From contig NZ_FOTI01000029.1 of NCBI RefSeq assembly GCF_900114545.1, positions 1 through 37,043 of the forward strand: 37,043 bases of DNA, given 5' to 3'. The translations under genes were made by a program, and so were the position numbers. This document shows positions 24,492 through 33,597 of the stretch, piece after piece. The first letter of the stretch is position 1; each line of letters begins with the position of its first letter. This DNA comes from Halanaerobium salsuginis (GTDB lineage: Bacteria; Bacillota; Halanaerobiia; Halanaerobiales; Halanaerobiaceae). The notes below the pieces were generated by a model. It was given only the letters and a program-made list of their open reading frames with translations, was not told the origin of the DNA and ran no database searches.

Positions 24492-25736
24492 TTAAACTAA
24501 TTCCAAATTCTGATCTTCTCCCTGTCTGCGTTTTTTAGCAAATTCAGCTGTCGCTGTAAAGAGTACATCAGTAGATGAATTTAAGGCAGTCTCACAAGAA
24601 TCCTGAATTACTCCAATAATAAATCCTACCCCTACAACCTGCATCGCAACTGCATTTGGAATGCCAAACAGACTGGCTGCAAGCGGAATTAAAAGGATTG
24701 ATCCACCAGCAACTCCTGAAGTACCACAGGCACTAATAGCTGCAATTATACTCAAGATGACTGCTGTATATATATCAACAGTTATTCCTAAGGTATGAGC
24801 TGCCGCCAGAGTCATCACAGTGATAGTAACTGCTGCTCCTGACATATTAATAGTTGCACCAAGTGGTATTGAGACAGAATAAGTATCTTTATTCAGCTCT
24901 AATTCTTCACACAAATTCATATTTATGGGAATATTTGCAGCAGAACTTCTGGTAAAAAATGCAGTGATTCCACTTTTCTTTAAGCATTTGAAAACCAGTG
25001 GATAAGGGTTTTTTCTTACACTTAAAAATACAATTAAAGGATTAGTAACAAAAGCTACAAAAGCCATACAGCCCAGTAATAACAAGACTAACTTACCATA
25101 ATTTTGTAAAGCACTCAATCCATTTGCAACAATCGCATTAAAAACTAAACCCATAACTCCTAAAGGAGCAAAGTTAATAACCCATTTTACCAATTTAGTT
25201 AAAGCATCTGAAAAATTAGCAATCAAATTTTTAGTTGTTTCTTTACTATTTTTTAAAGCTACTCCTAATAAGATGGCCCAGGATAAAATACCTATGTAAT
25301 TAGCTGTAGAAAGAGCCTCAATTGGATTATCTACTATATTTAATAATAAGTTCTTTAGTACTTCAACCAATCCCTGGGGTGGTTTTATATTGCTAACACT
25401 ATCACCAAGAGTTACTGTTACAGGAAAAAGAAAACTTCCCGCCACTGCAACTAAGCCAGAGATTACTGTACCGACAAGATATAAAATAATAATAGATTTC
25501 ATATTAGTTTCCTGACCGCTTTTATGTTGAGCTATAGCTGACATAACTAAGAAAAAAACTAACAGAGGAGCAATGGCTCGCAGAGCTCCCACAAATAATG
25601 AACCAAAGATAGTCACAAATCTTGTTTGCTCAGGTATTAATACAGCTAATAAGATGCCAATTATTAAACCAATAATAATTCTTTGAACTAGACTTATTTT
25701 ATTCCACTTTTTTAATAACCCACTTAAAAAATCCAT
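24492..25736 (-). CDS. sstT: Serine/threonine:Na+ symporter SstT
   Basis: 414 residues, DAACS (glutamate/dicarboxylate:cation symporter) fold. Start [15 protein letters not shown], the tip-loop serine motif [32 protein letters not shown] (the NMxG cation-site motif) and the second hairpin [16 protein letters not shown] followed by [18 protein letters not shown] match SstT specifically. It imports L-serine or L-threonine with Na+. It is the last gene of the serine operon, 62 bases after ridA, and would feed the serine dehydratase encoded upstream. Na+ coupling suits a saline or anaerobic lifestyle. Confidence 0.93.
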   Translation of the reverse strand: MDFLSGLLKKWNKISLVQRIIIGLIIGILLAVLIPEQTRFVTIFGSLFVGALRAIAPLLVFFLVMSAIAQHKSGQETNMKSIIILYLVGTVISGLVAVAGSFLFPVTVTLGDSVSNIKPPQGLVEVLKNLLLNIVDNPIEALSTANYIGILSWAILLGVALKNSKETTKNLIANFSDALTKLVKWVINFAPLGVMGLVFNAIVANGLSALQNYGKLVLLLLGCMAFVAFVTNPLIVFLSVRKNPYPLVFKCLKKSGITAFFTRSSAANIPINMNLCEELELNKDTYSVSIPLGATINMSGAAVTITVMTLAAAHTLGITVDIYTAVILSIIAAISACGTSGVAGGSILLIPLAASLFGIPNAVAMQVVGVGFIIGVIQDSCETALNSSTDVLFTATAEFAKKRRQGEDQNLELV

Positions 25737-25798
25737 AAATTATATCCCCCTAATTGTTTTATAAAAGTACTTTTCTTAAACTAACTTCCTCAATTAAA

Positions 25799-26185
25799 TT
25801 AAGATTCTTTAACTGCCAGAGCAGCTATTTCCAGCTGAACATTTCTGGGTAAACGAGCTACTTCTACACAGATACGTGCTGGTTGCTTTGCAGTAAAATA
25901 TTCAGCATAAACTCTATTAACTAACTCAAATTGATCTAAATCTGTGAGAAAGATTTCTGTTTTAACTACATCTTTTAACTGGTAACCAGCTTTTTCTAGT
26001 ATAGCTATTAGATTGTCTAACACCTGTTTAGTCTGAACAATCATATCTGAGCTAACTAATTGACCTGTAGCTGGATTTATTGGTATCTGACCTGAAATAA
26101 AAAGCATTCCGTTTACATCGACTGCCTGAGAGTAGGGTCCAATAGCAGCAGGTGCCTGTTTTGAATTAATAATATTTTTTGCCAT
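25799..26185 (-). CDS. ridA: RidA family 2-iminobutanoate/2-iminopropanoate deaminase
   Basis: 128 residues from the ATG at 26185 (AAGGTG upstream). Family marks: APAAIGPYSQAV, MLFISGQIPINPATGQLV, and RICVEVARLPRNVQLEIAALA, which contains the active-site arginine. RidA hydrolyses reactive enamine/imine products of serine and threonine dehydratases to pyruvate or 2-oxobutanoate plus ammonia. Its position between the serine dehydratase genes and the serine transporter makes that role direct here: it would clear 2-aminoacrylate made by SdaAA/AB. Confidence 0.92.
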   Translation of the reverse strand: MAKNIINSKQAPAAIGPYSQAVDVNGMLFISGQIPINPATGQLVSSDMIVQTKQVLDNLIAILEKAGYQLKDVVKTEIFLTDLDQFELVNRVYAEYFTAKQPARICVEVARLPRNVQLEIAALAVKES

Positions 26186-26256
26186 TATATTCACCTTGTC
26201 CTTGCTAAAATTATAGTATCTATCCGCTTAATATAGTTTATTGATTTTAAAATTAT

Positions 26257-26937
26257 CTAGTCAGCAGCTTTTATTTCTTTTAAATAATTATAGATTGTAT
26301 ATTTGGATACTTTTAAATCTTCAGCAACAATATCAACTGATTTGGTAATCGTAAAAGCACCCCGCTGTTCTAGATATTCAATTATTTTTAGTTTATCTTC
26401 TTTAGTTAGAAAGGGAATTGGCTTATCTACCTGTGCTTTGGCCTGTTCAATTAAATTTGTGAGTACTTCATCCACATTTTTAGCAAAATTTTCTGACTGA
26501 CTGGAGCTATTATTTGTTTCCTTTTTGGTCAGAGCAGTAAAATTACCTAAAATATTTTTTGCCATTAATAATTCAGTAATATCATAATTTACACAAAGAC
26601 AGCCTACTACTTGCTGCTGATCATCCCGGATAAAAATCGTTGATGATTTAAAAATCCTACCATCAGCTGTTTCAATCCGATAATTGAGTAAATCAGCTGG
26701 ATCAGAATTATGTTTAATTGTTCTTAAAACTAAATCAGTAACTGGAGCTCCCAGATCTCGATCGGTCAATTCTCCGGCAATAAAAATTACTGAACTCTCT
26801 GGTTCTTTTAAATTATGAATGATTATTTCTGATTTTTCGCCCAGTATTTGATGCAAACTCTTAGCTATTCCTTTAATATTTTCCAGGGCAGGATCTACTT
26901 TTCTACTCTCTGCTTCTAAAACTCTCATCCTACTCAT
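26257..26937 (-). CDS. YheO/DauR-family transcriptional regulator (PAS-like plus HTH)
   Basis: 226 residues. The N-terminal half is the YheO-like PAS domain (IAKSLHQILGEKSEIIIHNL, then GCLCVNYDIT); the C-terminal half holds the helix-turn-helix (FTITKSVDIVAEDLKVSKYT then IYNYLKE). DauR, a family member, controls D-arginine catabolism; others are placed in amino-acid operons. The start overlaps the sdaAA stop by 8 bases (ATGAGTAG), with AAAGGA just upstream; the ATG three codons later is an alternative. Embedded in the serine operon, it likely senses serine or a product and controls the operon promoter. Confidence 0.85.
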   Translation of the reverse strand: MSRMRVLEAESRKVDPALENIKGIAKSLHQILGEKSEIIIHNLKEPESSVIFIAGELTDRDLGAPVTDLVLRTIKHNSDPADLLNYRIETADGRIFKSSTIFIRDDQQQVVGCLCVNYDITELLMAKNILGNFTALTKKETNNSSSQSENFAKNVDEVLTNLIEQAKAQVDKPIPFLTKEDKLKIIEYLEQRGAFTITKSVDIVAEDLKVSKYTIYNYLKEIKAAD

Positions 26938-27832
26938 TCCTTTCTGTTTTTAAAGAATTTTGCCTTAATTGACTTTTAATTTTACAGCCAGTTGGAGTTG
27001 TTGCCAGACCTCCCAGTGAAGTTTCTTTTAATTCACAGGGAAGAGCATCTCCTACTTTTTTCATCGCAACTATTACTTCATCAGCCGGGATTAAACTCTC
27101 TACACCAGCCAGGGCCAGCTCTGCTGAAGTTAGAGCATTACTGGTTCCAATTGCATTCCGTTTTATACAGGGTACTTCAACCAATCCAGCTACTGGATCA
27201 CAAACTAACCCTAGAATATTTTTAAGAGCAATTGCTGCTGCCGAAGTTATTGCTTTATTATCGCCCCCTAACAAATAAGAAATAGCTGCTGCTGCCATAC
27301 TTGAAGCTGAACCACATTCTGCCTGACAGCCTCCTGCTGCTCCAGAAACAGAAGCCTGCTGAGCAATAATTACACCAAAACCAGCAGCAACGAAGAGAGC
27401 ATCAACAATTTCAGTCTGAGTACAATTGTTATGATCAGCTATTGTTAGCAGAGAGCCCGGCAAAATACCACATGATCCTGCAGTTGGAGCAGCTACTATC
27501 TTACCCATAGCAGCATTTACTTCTGAAACAGCCAGTGTATTAGCCAGAGCACGAGAAAATAAGTCTCCAACTACTGTCTTGCCGGCCAGACGTGCCTTTT
27601 CAATCCGGCGGGCATCTCCTCCTGTTAATCCACTCATCGAGCTAATATCTTCCTGCAAACCCTTTTTAATAGCAGCTCGCATAACTTCCAGACTGCTGAT
27701 CATTTTAGCTCTAACCTGGGCTTCAGTTTGTTCTGCCAACTCCATTTCTCTCCTAATAACTATCTGGGCTAGAGAAACTTCATTTTTTTCAGCTAATTCA
27801 ATTAATTCTGCAACTGTCTTAAAATTATACAT
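26930..27832 (-). CDS. sdaAA: L-serine dehydratase, iron-sulfur-dependent, alpha subunit
   Basis: 300 residues, catalytic subunit of the [4Fe-4S] L-serine ammonia-lyase found in anaerobic Bacillota. It converts L-serine to pyruvate plus ammonia. The cluster cysteines lie in GKIVAAPTAGSCGILPG, in GGCQAECGSASS and in LVCDPVAGLVEVPCIKRNAI. The C-terminus ends with GLATTPTGCKIKSQL. AAGGAGATAGT precedes the ATG, 12 bases after sdaAB. The two-gene alpha/beta layout is that of Bacillus and Peptoniphilus enzymes, not the fused E. coli SdaA type. Confidence 0.95.
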   Translation of the reverse strand: MYNFKTVAELIELAEKNEVSLAQIVIRREMELAEQTEAQVRAKMISSLEVMRAAIKKGLQEDISSMSGLTGGDARRIEKARLAGKTVVGDLFSRALANTLAVSEVNAAMGKIVAAPTAGSCGILPGSLLTIADHNNCTQTEIVDALFVAAGFGVIIAQQASVSGAAGGCQAECGSASSMAAAAISYLLGGDNKAITSAAAIALKNILGLVCDPVAGLVEVPCIKRNAIGTSNALTSAELALAGVESLIPADEVIVAMKKVGDALPCELKETSLGGLATTPTGCKIKSQLRQNSLKTERNE

Positions 27833-27844
27833 ATTACTATCTCC

Positions 27845-28516
27845 TTATGCTATCGGATTGACTAATTTAATGGTTTCAATATCTGGAATAGCCGTCAGCA
27901 GTTCAATTACTTGTTCAGAAGCTGGTTGATCTAAATTGATAATTGCTGTCGCCAGATGACCTTTGTGCTCTCTTAAAACTTCCATTTCAGCAATATTTAA
28001 ATTATATTGCTGAAGAACTTCGGATATTCTAGCTATTATACCCGGCTGATCATGGTGCAGAGTAATTAAGGTATAATACTCTCCTTTAAGTTTAACTTTA
28101 ATCCCATTTAATTCTGTTACAATAATATTACCTCCCCCCACTGAGGATGCAATTAGAACTGTTTTTTTCTCATCTTGAGCAAAAAGTTCTAATTTGAGAG
28201 TATTGGGATGAACATCACTTAAATCAATGGGAAAAAAGCTGAACTCTATTCCAGCCTGTCTGGCCAGAGCAAAGGAATTTCTAATCTTGCTATTAGCTGT
28301 TGTTAAACCAAGCAATCCACCAATAATAGCTTTATCAGTACCATGGCCTTGATATGTTTCTTTAAATGAACCGTGAAAATAGATATTAGCCTTTTTAATT
28401 TTAGTTCCAACTATCTCTCGCACCAGATTTCCAATTCGAACTGCACCTGCTGTATGCGAACTAGATGGTCCAATCATAATTGGTCCCAGAATATCAAAAG
28501 CACTTAAATTACTCAT
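27845..28516 (-). CDS. sdaAB: L-serine dehydratase, iron-sulfur-dependent, beta subunit
   Basis: 223 residues. The N-terminal domain has the diagnostic SAFDILGPIMIGPSSSHTAGAV segment and the YFHGSFKETYQGHGTDKAI loop; the C-terminal 75 residues are an ACT domain (ITLHHDQPGIIARISEVLQQ), the likely site of serine binding and allosteric control. Pairs with the alpha subunit directly downstream. First gene of the five-gene operon sdaAB-sdaAA-regulator-ridA-sstT, with AAGGTGATG before the ATG and a near-consensus promoter about 105 bases upstream. Confidence 0.94.
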   Translation of the reverse strand: MSNLSAFDILGPIMIGPSSSHTAGAVRIGNLVREIVGTKIKKANIYFHGSFKETYQGHGTDKAIIGGLLGLTTANSKIRNSFALARQAGIEFSFFPIDLSDVHPNTLKLELFAQDEKKTVLIASSVGGGNIIVTELNGIKVKLKGEYYTLITLHHDQPGIIARISEVLQQYNLNIAEMEVLREHKGHLATAIINLDQPASEQVIELLTAIPDIETIKLVNPIA

Positions 28517-28617
28517 TAAAATTCATCACCTTTACTAATCACTTCAGGAGTGATTTAATAGTTAACTAAAAATCTACAACAAATCATTGGTTATTATTTA
28601 AAATAATTATTTAATTA

Positions 28618-28656
28618 TTACAAAATTATTGTAAATTATTTTTAAACAATTGTCAA
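28618..28656 (-). promoter_or_regulatory. Serine operon promoter with overlapping palindrome
   Basis: On the minus strand TTGACA (28656-28651) and TACAAT (28633-28628) are exactly 17 bases apart. A palindrome, TTACAA-AATTA-TTGTAA (28618-28634), covers the -10 box and the start of transcription and is a candidate operator for the YheO-like protein of the same operon. The remaining 28517-28617 leader is A+T-rich; I see no tRNA-binding or riboswitch structure there. Confidence 0.75.
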
Positions 28657-28730
28657 CCAAATTTTCAAAAAATTTTTTAAATAATAAAATTTTATTTTAA
28701 ATATAGCTGAATTTTACTGAAAAAATTAAA

Positions 28731-28762
28731 AACTGTCTGCACATTAAAATTGGCAGACAGTT
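28731..28762 (-). terminator. Intrinsic terminator of the padR gene
   Basis: AACTGTCTGC and GCAGACAGTT form a perfect 10-bp stem with a 12-base loop just after the padR stop codon. On the minus strand it is followed by a T-rich tract. Confidence 0.85.
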
Positions 28763-28775
28763 ATCGTTTAATAAT

Positions 28776-29318
28776 TTATTTAGCTATGTAACAACGTCTA
28801 ATTGATCTCTCCAGCCACTCAACATAAGCCTGTTCTCGCAAAATAGCACTTTCTAAAACTAAAAAGTCACCAAACTCTTTGCTGCCAAACTCAGGATCCC
28901 TATCCTGTTCGTCCATTTTAGCTTCCAACATTGCCAGTTTATCCTGGCGTTGTTTGAGCTGACTATTTAAAAGCTCAATTAAACGTTCTCGTTTAATATT
29001 ACTGGCAAAATACATTCTGAGTCGAAATTTGTCTTTAGCAGTTGGTACCATTTCTTCGTCAGTATTTAACCAGTCAATTAAGTCTTTTTCGCCAGCTGGT
29101 TTCAGATTATAGACTTTTTTTTCCATTGTTTCGCCGGCTATTTCGATTTCATATTCAATCAAGCCTTCTTCCAATAATCTTTTCAATTCAGGATAAATCT
29201 GGCTATGTCTTGCCCGCCAGAAATTTCCTAGCTCTGCTTTAAATTCTTTTGCAATATCATAACCTGTCCTGGGTTTTCTTTTTAAAAGGCCCAGTATAGC
29301 ATATTTTAATGTTCGCAT
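28776..29318 (-). CDS. PadR-family transcriptional regulator (group with C-terminal helical domain)
   Basis: 180 residues. The PadR winged helix is clear: MRTLKYAILGLLKRKPRTGY, DIAKEF, FWRARHSQIYPELKRLLEEG and the wing VYNLKPAGEKDLIDWL. The C-terminal half is a long helical dimerisation domain as in PadR itself, the phenolic acid stress repressor. AGGAGGATT precedes the ATG. It is divergent from the ene-reductase gene at 29561, whose promoter carries an exact PadR-type site, so it very likely represses that gene and responds to its substrate. Confidence 0.9.
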   Translation of the reverse strand: MRTLKYAILGLLKRKPRTGYDIAKEFKAELGNFWRARHSQIYPELKRLLEEGLIEYEIEIAGETMEKKVYNLKPAGEKDLIDWLNTDEEMVPTAKDKFRLRMYFASNIKRERLIELLNSQLKQRQDKLAMLEAKMDEQDRDPEFGSKEFGDFLVLESAILREQAYVEWLERSIRRCYIAK

Positions 29319-29464
29319 TTTCTGCCAATCCTCCTATTTATAAATATGCAGCAACTAACTGCTGCAAAATAGCTGCCAGAAATAAGCAATTTATATTATT
29401 ATATCATTTAATTAACAAAGTAACAGTTTTTTAAGCAAAAATTTAGTTTAATTATTTTTTAATC

Positions 29465-29502
29465 ATGTAAACATTGACATGTTTTTAGCTGCATGATATA
29501 TT
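29465..29502 (+). promoter_or_regulatory. Ene-reductase promoter with PadR-type operator
   Basis: TTGACA (29474-29479) and TATATT (29497-29502) are 17 bases apart. ATGT (29465-29468), eight bases, then ACAT (29477-29480) is the ATGT-N8-ACAT box known for PadR-like repressors, here extended to CATGT/ACATG and sitting across the -35 element. A wider repeat ATCATG/CATGAT (29462-29467, 29492-29497) reaches the -10 box. Confidence 0.82.
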
Positions 29503-29560
29503 TATAACAGAGATTGTGATTTTATATACTATTAATTTTTTAGTTAAGAAAGGAGTTAAC

Positions 29561-31555
29561 ATGCTTAAATACAAGAATTTATTTACCCCTACTAAAATTG
29601 GGTCTGTTGAATTAAAGAACCGTTTTGCTCTTGCTCCTATGGGACCACTGGGACTTGGAGATGCCGATGGTGGCTTTAACCAACGCGGAATTGATTATTA
29701 CACCGAGAGAGCTAAGGGAGGTACTGGTTTAATTATTACCGGTGTTACTTTTGTTGAAAATGAAATTGAAGGGCATGGCATGCCCAGCTGCCCCTGTTCT
29801 ACATATAATCCAGTTCATTTTATCAGAACTGCCAAAGAAATGACCGAAAGGATTCATGCTTATCAATCTAAAGTATTCTTACAACTTTCGGGAGGTTTTG
29901 GCAGAGTAACTATCCCGACTAATTTAGGAGAATATCCACCAGTTGCTCCTTCACCAATCCAGCACAGATGGCTTGATAAAACTTGTCGTGAGCTAACTGT
30001 TGCAGAAATAAAAACTATTATCAAAAAATTTGGTGATGGTGCTGCCAATGCTAAGCGAGCAGGATTTGATGGGATTCAGATTCATGCTGTTCATGAAGGT
30101 TATTTAATTGATCAATTTGCAATTTCGCTTTTCAATCACCGTACTGATGAATATGGTGGATCACTGGAGAATAGACTTCGTTTTGCCAGAGAAATTGTCG
30201 AAGAAATTAAAGATCGCTGTGGAGAAGACTTTCCAGTTACACTTCGCTATAGCCCTAAAAGTTTTATTAAGGGCCTAAGAGATGGTGCTCTACCTGGAGA
30301 AGAATTTACGGAAAAAGGTCGTGACATTGAAGAAGGTATAGCTGCAGCCAAAATGTTAGTTGATTATGGCTATGATGCTCTTGATGTTGATGTCGGTTCT
30401 TATGATTCCTGGTGGTGGAGTCATCCACCAATGTATCAGGCTAAAGGACTTTATAAACCTTTTGCTAAGTTAATGAAAGAAAATGTTGATGTCCCAATTA
30501 TTTGTGCAGGTAGAATGGACAACCCTGATTTAGCTGCTCAAGCTATTGAAGATGGTAGCTGTGACATTATTAGTTTGGGACGACCTTTACTGGCTGATCC
30601 CGACTATGCAAACAAACTCCGCCAGGGCAGAACTCAAGACATTCGCCCCTGTATTTCCTGTCAAGAAGGTTGTATGGGAAGAATTCAGGAGTATGCTATT
30701 TTAAACTGTGCAGTTAATCCCCAAGCTTGTCGGGAAAGAGTCACTGCCTACAACCCAATTTTAAATAAAAAGAAAGTTCTTATTATTGGTGGTGGTGTAG
30801 CTGGCTGTGAAGCTGCTCGAGTACTTGCTCTCCGAGGTCATCAAGTTAAATTACTCGAAAAATCAAATCAGCTGGGAGGTAATCTAATTCCTGGTGGTGC
30901 ACCTGATTTTAAAGAAGATGATCTTTTATTAGCTGACTGGTATGCTAATCAACTAAATAAATTAGACGTTGAGGTTGCTTATCATACAGAAGCTGATCGC
31001 GAAACAGTTCTCAAAGCTGAAGCAGATACAGTAATTGTTGCCACTGGTTCCAATCCAAGGACTATTTCGCTAGGCAATAATGAAAATGTTTATACAGCTG
31101 CTCAGGTTTTAAATAAAGAAGTAGATCCTGGTCAAAAAACAGTTGTTGTTGGTGGTGGCTTAGTTGGCTGTGAAACAGCTCTCTGGCTGGCTCAAAACGA
31201 TAAAGAAGTTGCAATTGTAGAAGTAATGGATGAGCTGCTAAAAAATAATGGACCGCTCTGTCATGCTAATAGCGAAATGCTAGAAAATTTAATTCCTTAT
31301 CATGGTATAGAAGTTATTACAGGTGCTGCTGCTGAAAAGTATCAAGCTGGTAGCCTGAAGCTGAAAGTTGGTAGTGAAGAGCAAGAAATAAATTGTGATA
31401 GTGTTATTCTTGCCGTTGGCTATCAAGAAGACAATCAGCTTTATGAAGAACTTAAATTTGATGTTCCAGATATTCATTTACTGGGTGATGCTAAAGAAGT
31501 TGCTAATATAATGTATGCTATCTGGGATGCTTTTGAAGTTGCTAATCATATTTAA
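29561..31555 (+). CDS. Old-yellow-enzyme-type NAD(P)H:flavin ene-reductase (2,4-dienoyl-CoA reductase/BaiCD family)
   Basis: 664 residues from the ATG at 29561 (GAAAGGAGTTAAC upstream; the frame opens 45 bases earlier without a ribosome site). Three parts: an FMN-binding TIM barrel (about 1-365; GSVELKNRFALAPMGPLG, the catalytic-type HAVHEGYLIDQF, CAGRMDNPDLA), a [4Fe-4S] cysteine set CISCQEGC...CAVNP, and FAD/NAD(P)H domains with VLIIGGGVAGCEAARVLALR and TVVVGGGLVGCETALWL. Such enzymes reduce activated C=C bonds of enoates, dienoyl-CoAs or bile-acid/phenolic compounds. Under a PadR-type operator, an aromatic or unsaturated acid substrate is plausible but unproven. Confidence 0.9.
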   Translation: MLKYKNLFTPTKIGSVELKNRFALAPMGPLGLGDADGGFNQRGIDYYTERAKGGTGLIITGVTFVENEIEGHGMPSCPCSTYNPVHFIRTAKEMTERIHAYQSKVFLQLSGGFGRVTIPTNLGEYPPVAPSPIQHRWLDKTCRELTVAEIKTIIKKFGDGAANAKRAGFDGIQIHAVHEGYLIDQFAISLFNHRTDEYGGSLENRLRFAREIVEEIKDRCGEDFPVTLRYSPKSFIKGLRDGALPGEEFTEKGRDIEEGIAAAKMLVDYGYDALDVDVGSYDSWWWSHPPMYQAKGLYKPFAKLMKENVDVPIICAGRMDNPDLAAQAIEDGSCDIISLGRPLLADPDYANKLRQGRTQDIRPCISCQEGCMGRIQEYAILNCAVNPQACRERVTAYNPILNKKKVLIIGGGVAGCEAARVLALRGHQVKLLEKSNQLGGNLIPGGAPDFKEDDLLLADWYANQLNKLDVEVAYHTEADRETVLKAEADTVIVATGSNPRTISLGNNENVYTAAQVLNKEVDPGQKTVVVGGGLVGCETALWLAQNDKEVAIVEVMDELLKNNGPLCHANSEMLENLIPYHGIEVITGAAAEKYQAGSLKLKVGSEEQEINCDSVILAVGYQEDNQLYEELKFDVPDIHLLGDAKEVANIMYAIWDAFEVANHI

Positions 31556-31605
31556 TTTCTGCATTCAATAATAATTACAAAATAAAAAAACATCTTGTAT
31601 TTAGT

Positions 31606-31641
31606 AAAAACCGGAGTTAAAGTCTTTAACTCCGGTTTTTT
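31606..31641. terminator. Strong intrinsic terminator
   Basis: AAAAACCGGAGTTAAAG pairs with CTTTAACTCCGGTTTTT around a tiny loop, with a T tract after it on the plus strand and, by symmetry, on the minus strand. Serves the ene-reductase and probably the convergent ABC-F gene. Confidence 0.92.
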
Positions 31642-31674
31642 ATATCCAATTTAAGATAATCAGAACTTTAAAAA

Positions 31675-33343
31675 TCATAATTCAGCCAATTCATTCTCTA
31701 ATTTTTTAATCTCAACAGGGTCAACTGCTTTTTCTAATCTAGCAACTAATTCTGCTCTTTTCATCCGCTTTAATTCAGTTTCAAAATTCGGACCAGCTGA
31801 AGCTTCAATCTCTTGCTGATCTAAATACTGCTGATAATTACCTGAAAAAATTTCTAATCCTGTCTGATCTAACTGCCAGATTTTATTTACCTGATTTTTA
31901 GCAAAATAGCGGTCATGTGTTACAGTCAAAAAAGCTCCATCATACTCAGCTAAAGCTGTTTCAATACGCTGACGAGACTCAATATCAAGATGATTTAAGG
32001 GCTCATCAAGCAGTAGAAAATTAGCCTGACTGAGTAATAAGATTGTAAAAGCCACTCTAACCCGTTCGCCAATACTCAAAACAGAAATTTTTTTAAATAC
32101 ATCTTCACCCCAAAAAAAGCATTGCTCCCAAAAAGGTTCTAATTTTTTCTTCTGTTAAATTTGGTAGATGCCTTTTTACTTCTGTCAGAATTGAATTTCT
32201 TTGCTCAAGATTTGCTAACTTTTGAGAGAAGTAAGCAATTTCAAGTTGAGAGTTTTTAAAAATTTCACCTTTAGTTGGAGTAATTTCACCTTTAATTATT
32301 TTTAAAAGTAATGACTTACCAGCTCCATTTTTACCTAACAAAGCAATTTTGTCTGTAGCCTGAATTTGAAAATTTAATTTACTAAAAATTTGCTGTTCTG
32401 CAAAACTTTTAGCAATATTCTTACCCTGAATAATAATCTGATCTGGTAAGTTTACAGCAGAAAAATCTATTCCAATTTTTCTGGATTGGTCTGGTTTTTT
32501 CTGCTCTGTTAATTGTTCTAATTGGGTCTGGAGAGCTTTTTGTTTCTTAGCTAAATTTGCTGCTCTTTTCTTATCTCTTACCTTTAAGAGTCTAGCAAAA
32601 GAGTCAGTTTTTTTACGGCCTTTATCTGCTTGATTAACAAATTTATTTTGCTGCCTAATTGATTTTTTTAATTTCTGTTTTCTCTTTTGATATTTTTGAT
32701 ATTCTCTTTGTCGCTGTTTTCTAGCTTGTTCTTTTTGCTGCTGATAGCTACTGTAGTTACCGGCATAAACTTTCATTTTCTTATTTTTAAGCTCCCAGAT
32801 TTGATCAACTACCTGATCTAAAAAATAGCGATCATGTGAAACAAGTAGTAGTGATCCCTTAAATTGATGATTTAAATAATCTGCTAACCAATCTCTCCCT
32901 GCCAGGTCAAGATGATTGGTTGGTTCATCTAACAATAAAAGTTCCGGTTCACTAATTAATATTTTAATTAGCTGTAATTTAGTCTGTTCTCCTCCACTGC
33001 AATTTACTATTTGCTGATCAAGTAGTTTAGTTGCAAAACCAAATTTGTTCATTAATTCCATAATAGTTGCATAATCATAACTTTCTGCAGTTAAAAACTC
33101 CTCCACAGTCTTTTTAGACTCATAATGATAGAACTGGGGTAAATAACCAGCAGAACAATTTAATTCAAAATTGCCCTGATCAGGCTCTAGTCGACCGATT
33201 ATTGTTTTTAGCAAAGTCGATTTGCCGCATCCATTACTTCCCACTAGACCAATTCTTTGCTCAGGATAAACAGCAGCTGATAAATCTTGAAAAATTTGCT
33301 TTTTACCTAGCCATTTGTTTAATTTATTCAATTCTAATAACAT
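31675..33343 (-). pseudogene. ABC-F ATPase (ribosome-protection/resistance type), broken by a one-base frameshift
   Basis: Two tandem ABC domains without membrane segments. Domain 1 is intact: Walker A GSNGCGKST, signature NCSGGEQTKL, Walker B LLLLDEPTNHLD, SHDRYFLD. A long basic linker follows (QREYQKYQKRKQKLKKSIRQ). Domain 2: Walker A GKNGAGKSLLL, then the frame hits a TGA after MLFLG (32105-32107). Dropping one base from the seven-A run on the plus strand (32112-32118) restores FWGEDVFKKISVLSIGERVRV, DEPLNHLD and THDRYFAK, giving one 555-residue protein. Such proteins expel antibiotics from the ribosome; the subgroup (Lsa/Vga/CplR-like) is a guess. Its long structured leader supports a resistance role. 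The break may be real or a homopolymer sequencing error. AGAGGAGAG precedes the ATG. Confidence 0.85.
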
Positions 33344-33347
33344 AAAA

Positions 33348-33527
33348 ATCTCTCCTCTTTAAAGCCATATTCTTCCAACAACCAGCTGGTTAGAATACCT
33401 TTAAAAAGCAGAGATTTAATAACAAATCCACAGCTATTTGTAAATATATGGTAATAAATATTTAGAATACTCTAACCAAGTCTGGCAAACTTTTAAATTA
33501 CTATCTGGTTAAAGTATTAATAATCAT
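33348..33527 (-). promoter_or_regulatory. ABC-F leader with sequestered Shine-Dalgarno and alternative pairings
   Basis: The ribosome-site region (33348-33364, minus-strand CTTTAAAGAGGAGAGAT) can pair with 33399-33415 over 17 positions with one mismatch and one G-U, hiding the AGGAG. Three upstream segments compete: A TACTTTAACCA (33516-33506), B TGGTTAGAGTA (33478-33468) and C TATTCTAACCA (33397-33387, in the loop of the sequestering hairpin). B can pair over 11 bases with either A or C. A perfect palindrome AACCAGCTGGTT (33380-33391) overlaps C. This is the layout of a translation-attenuation leader. Confidence 0.65.
33501..33527 (-). CDS. Possible leader peptide MIINTLTR of the ABC-F gene
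   Basis: ATG at 33527, eight residues, TAG at 33503-33501. Its last codons overlap pairing segment A, so a ribosome stalled here would free segment B. The nearest purine-rich site (AAAGGGTGA) is about 18 bases from the ATG, too far to be convincing. Confidence 0.35.
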   Translation of the reverse strand: MIINTLTR

Positions 33528-33568
33528 CGTTTTAAGTTAAATTTCACCCTTTCTTTAAAATCAACTTA

Positions 33569-33597
33569 ATTTTAACACAATTAGCTATATAAAACAA
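33569..33597 (-). promoter_or_regulatory. Candidate promoter of the ABC-F gene
   Basis: On the minus strand TTGTTT (33597-33592) and TAAAAT (33574-33569) are 17 bases apart. It would start an mRNA about 220 bases before the ABC-F start codon, just ahead of the possible leader peptide. It overlaps the GNAT gene end only marginally. Confidence 0.5.

Noticed and set aside
32105-32118. Programmed frameshift in the ABC-F gene
   Set aside because: ABC-F proteins are not known to use one; no stimulatory Shine-Dalgarno or pseudoknot is evident near the run, so an indel or sequencing error is more likely.
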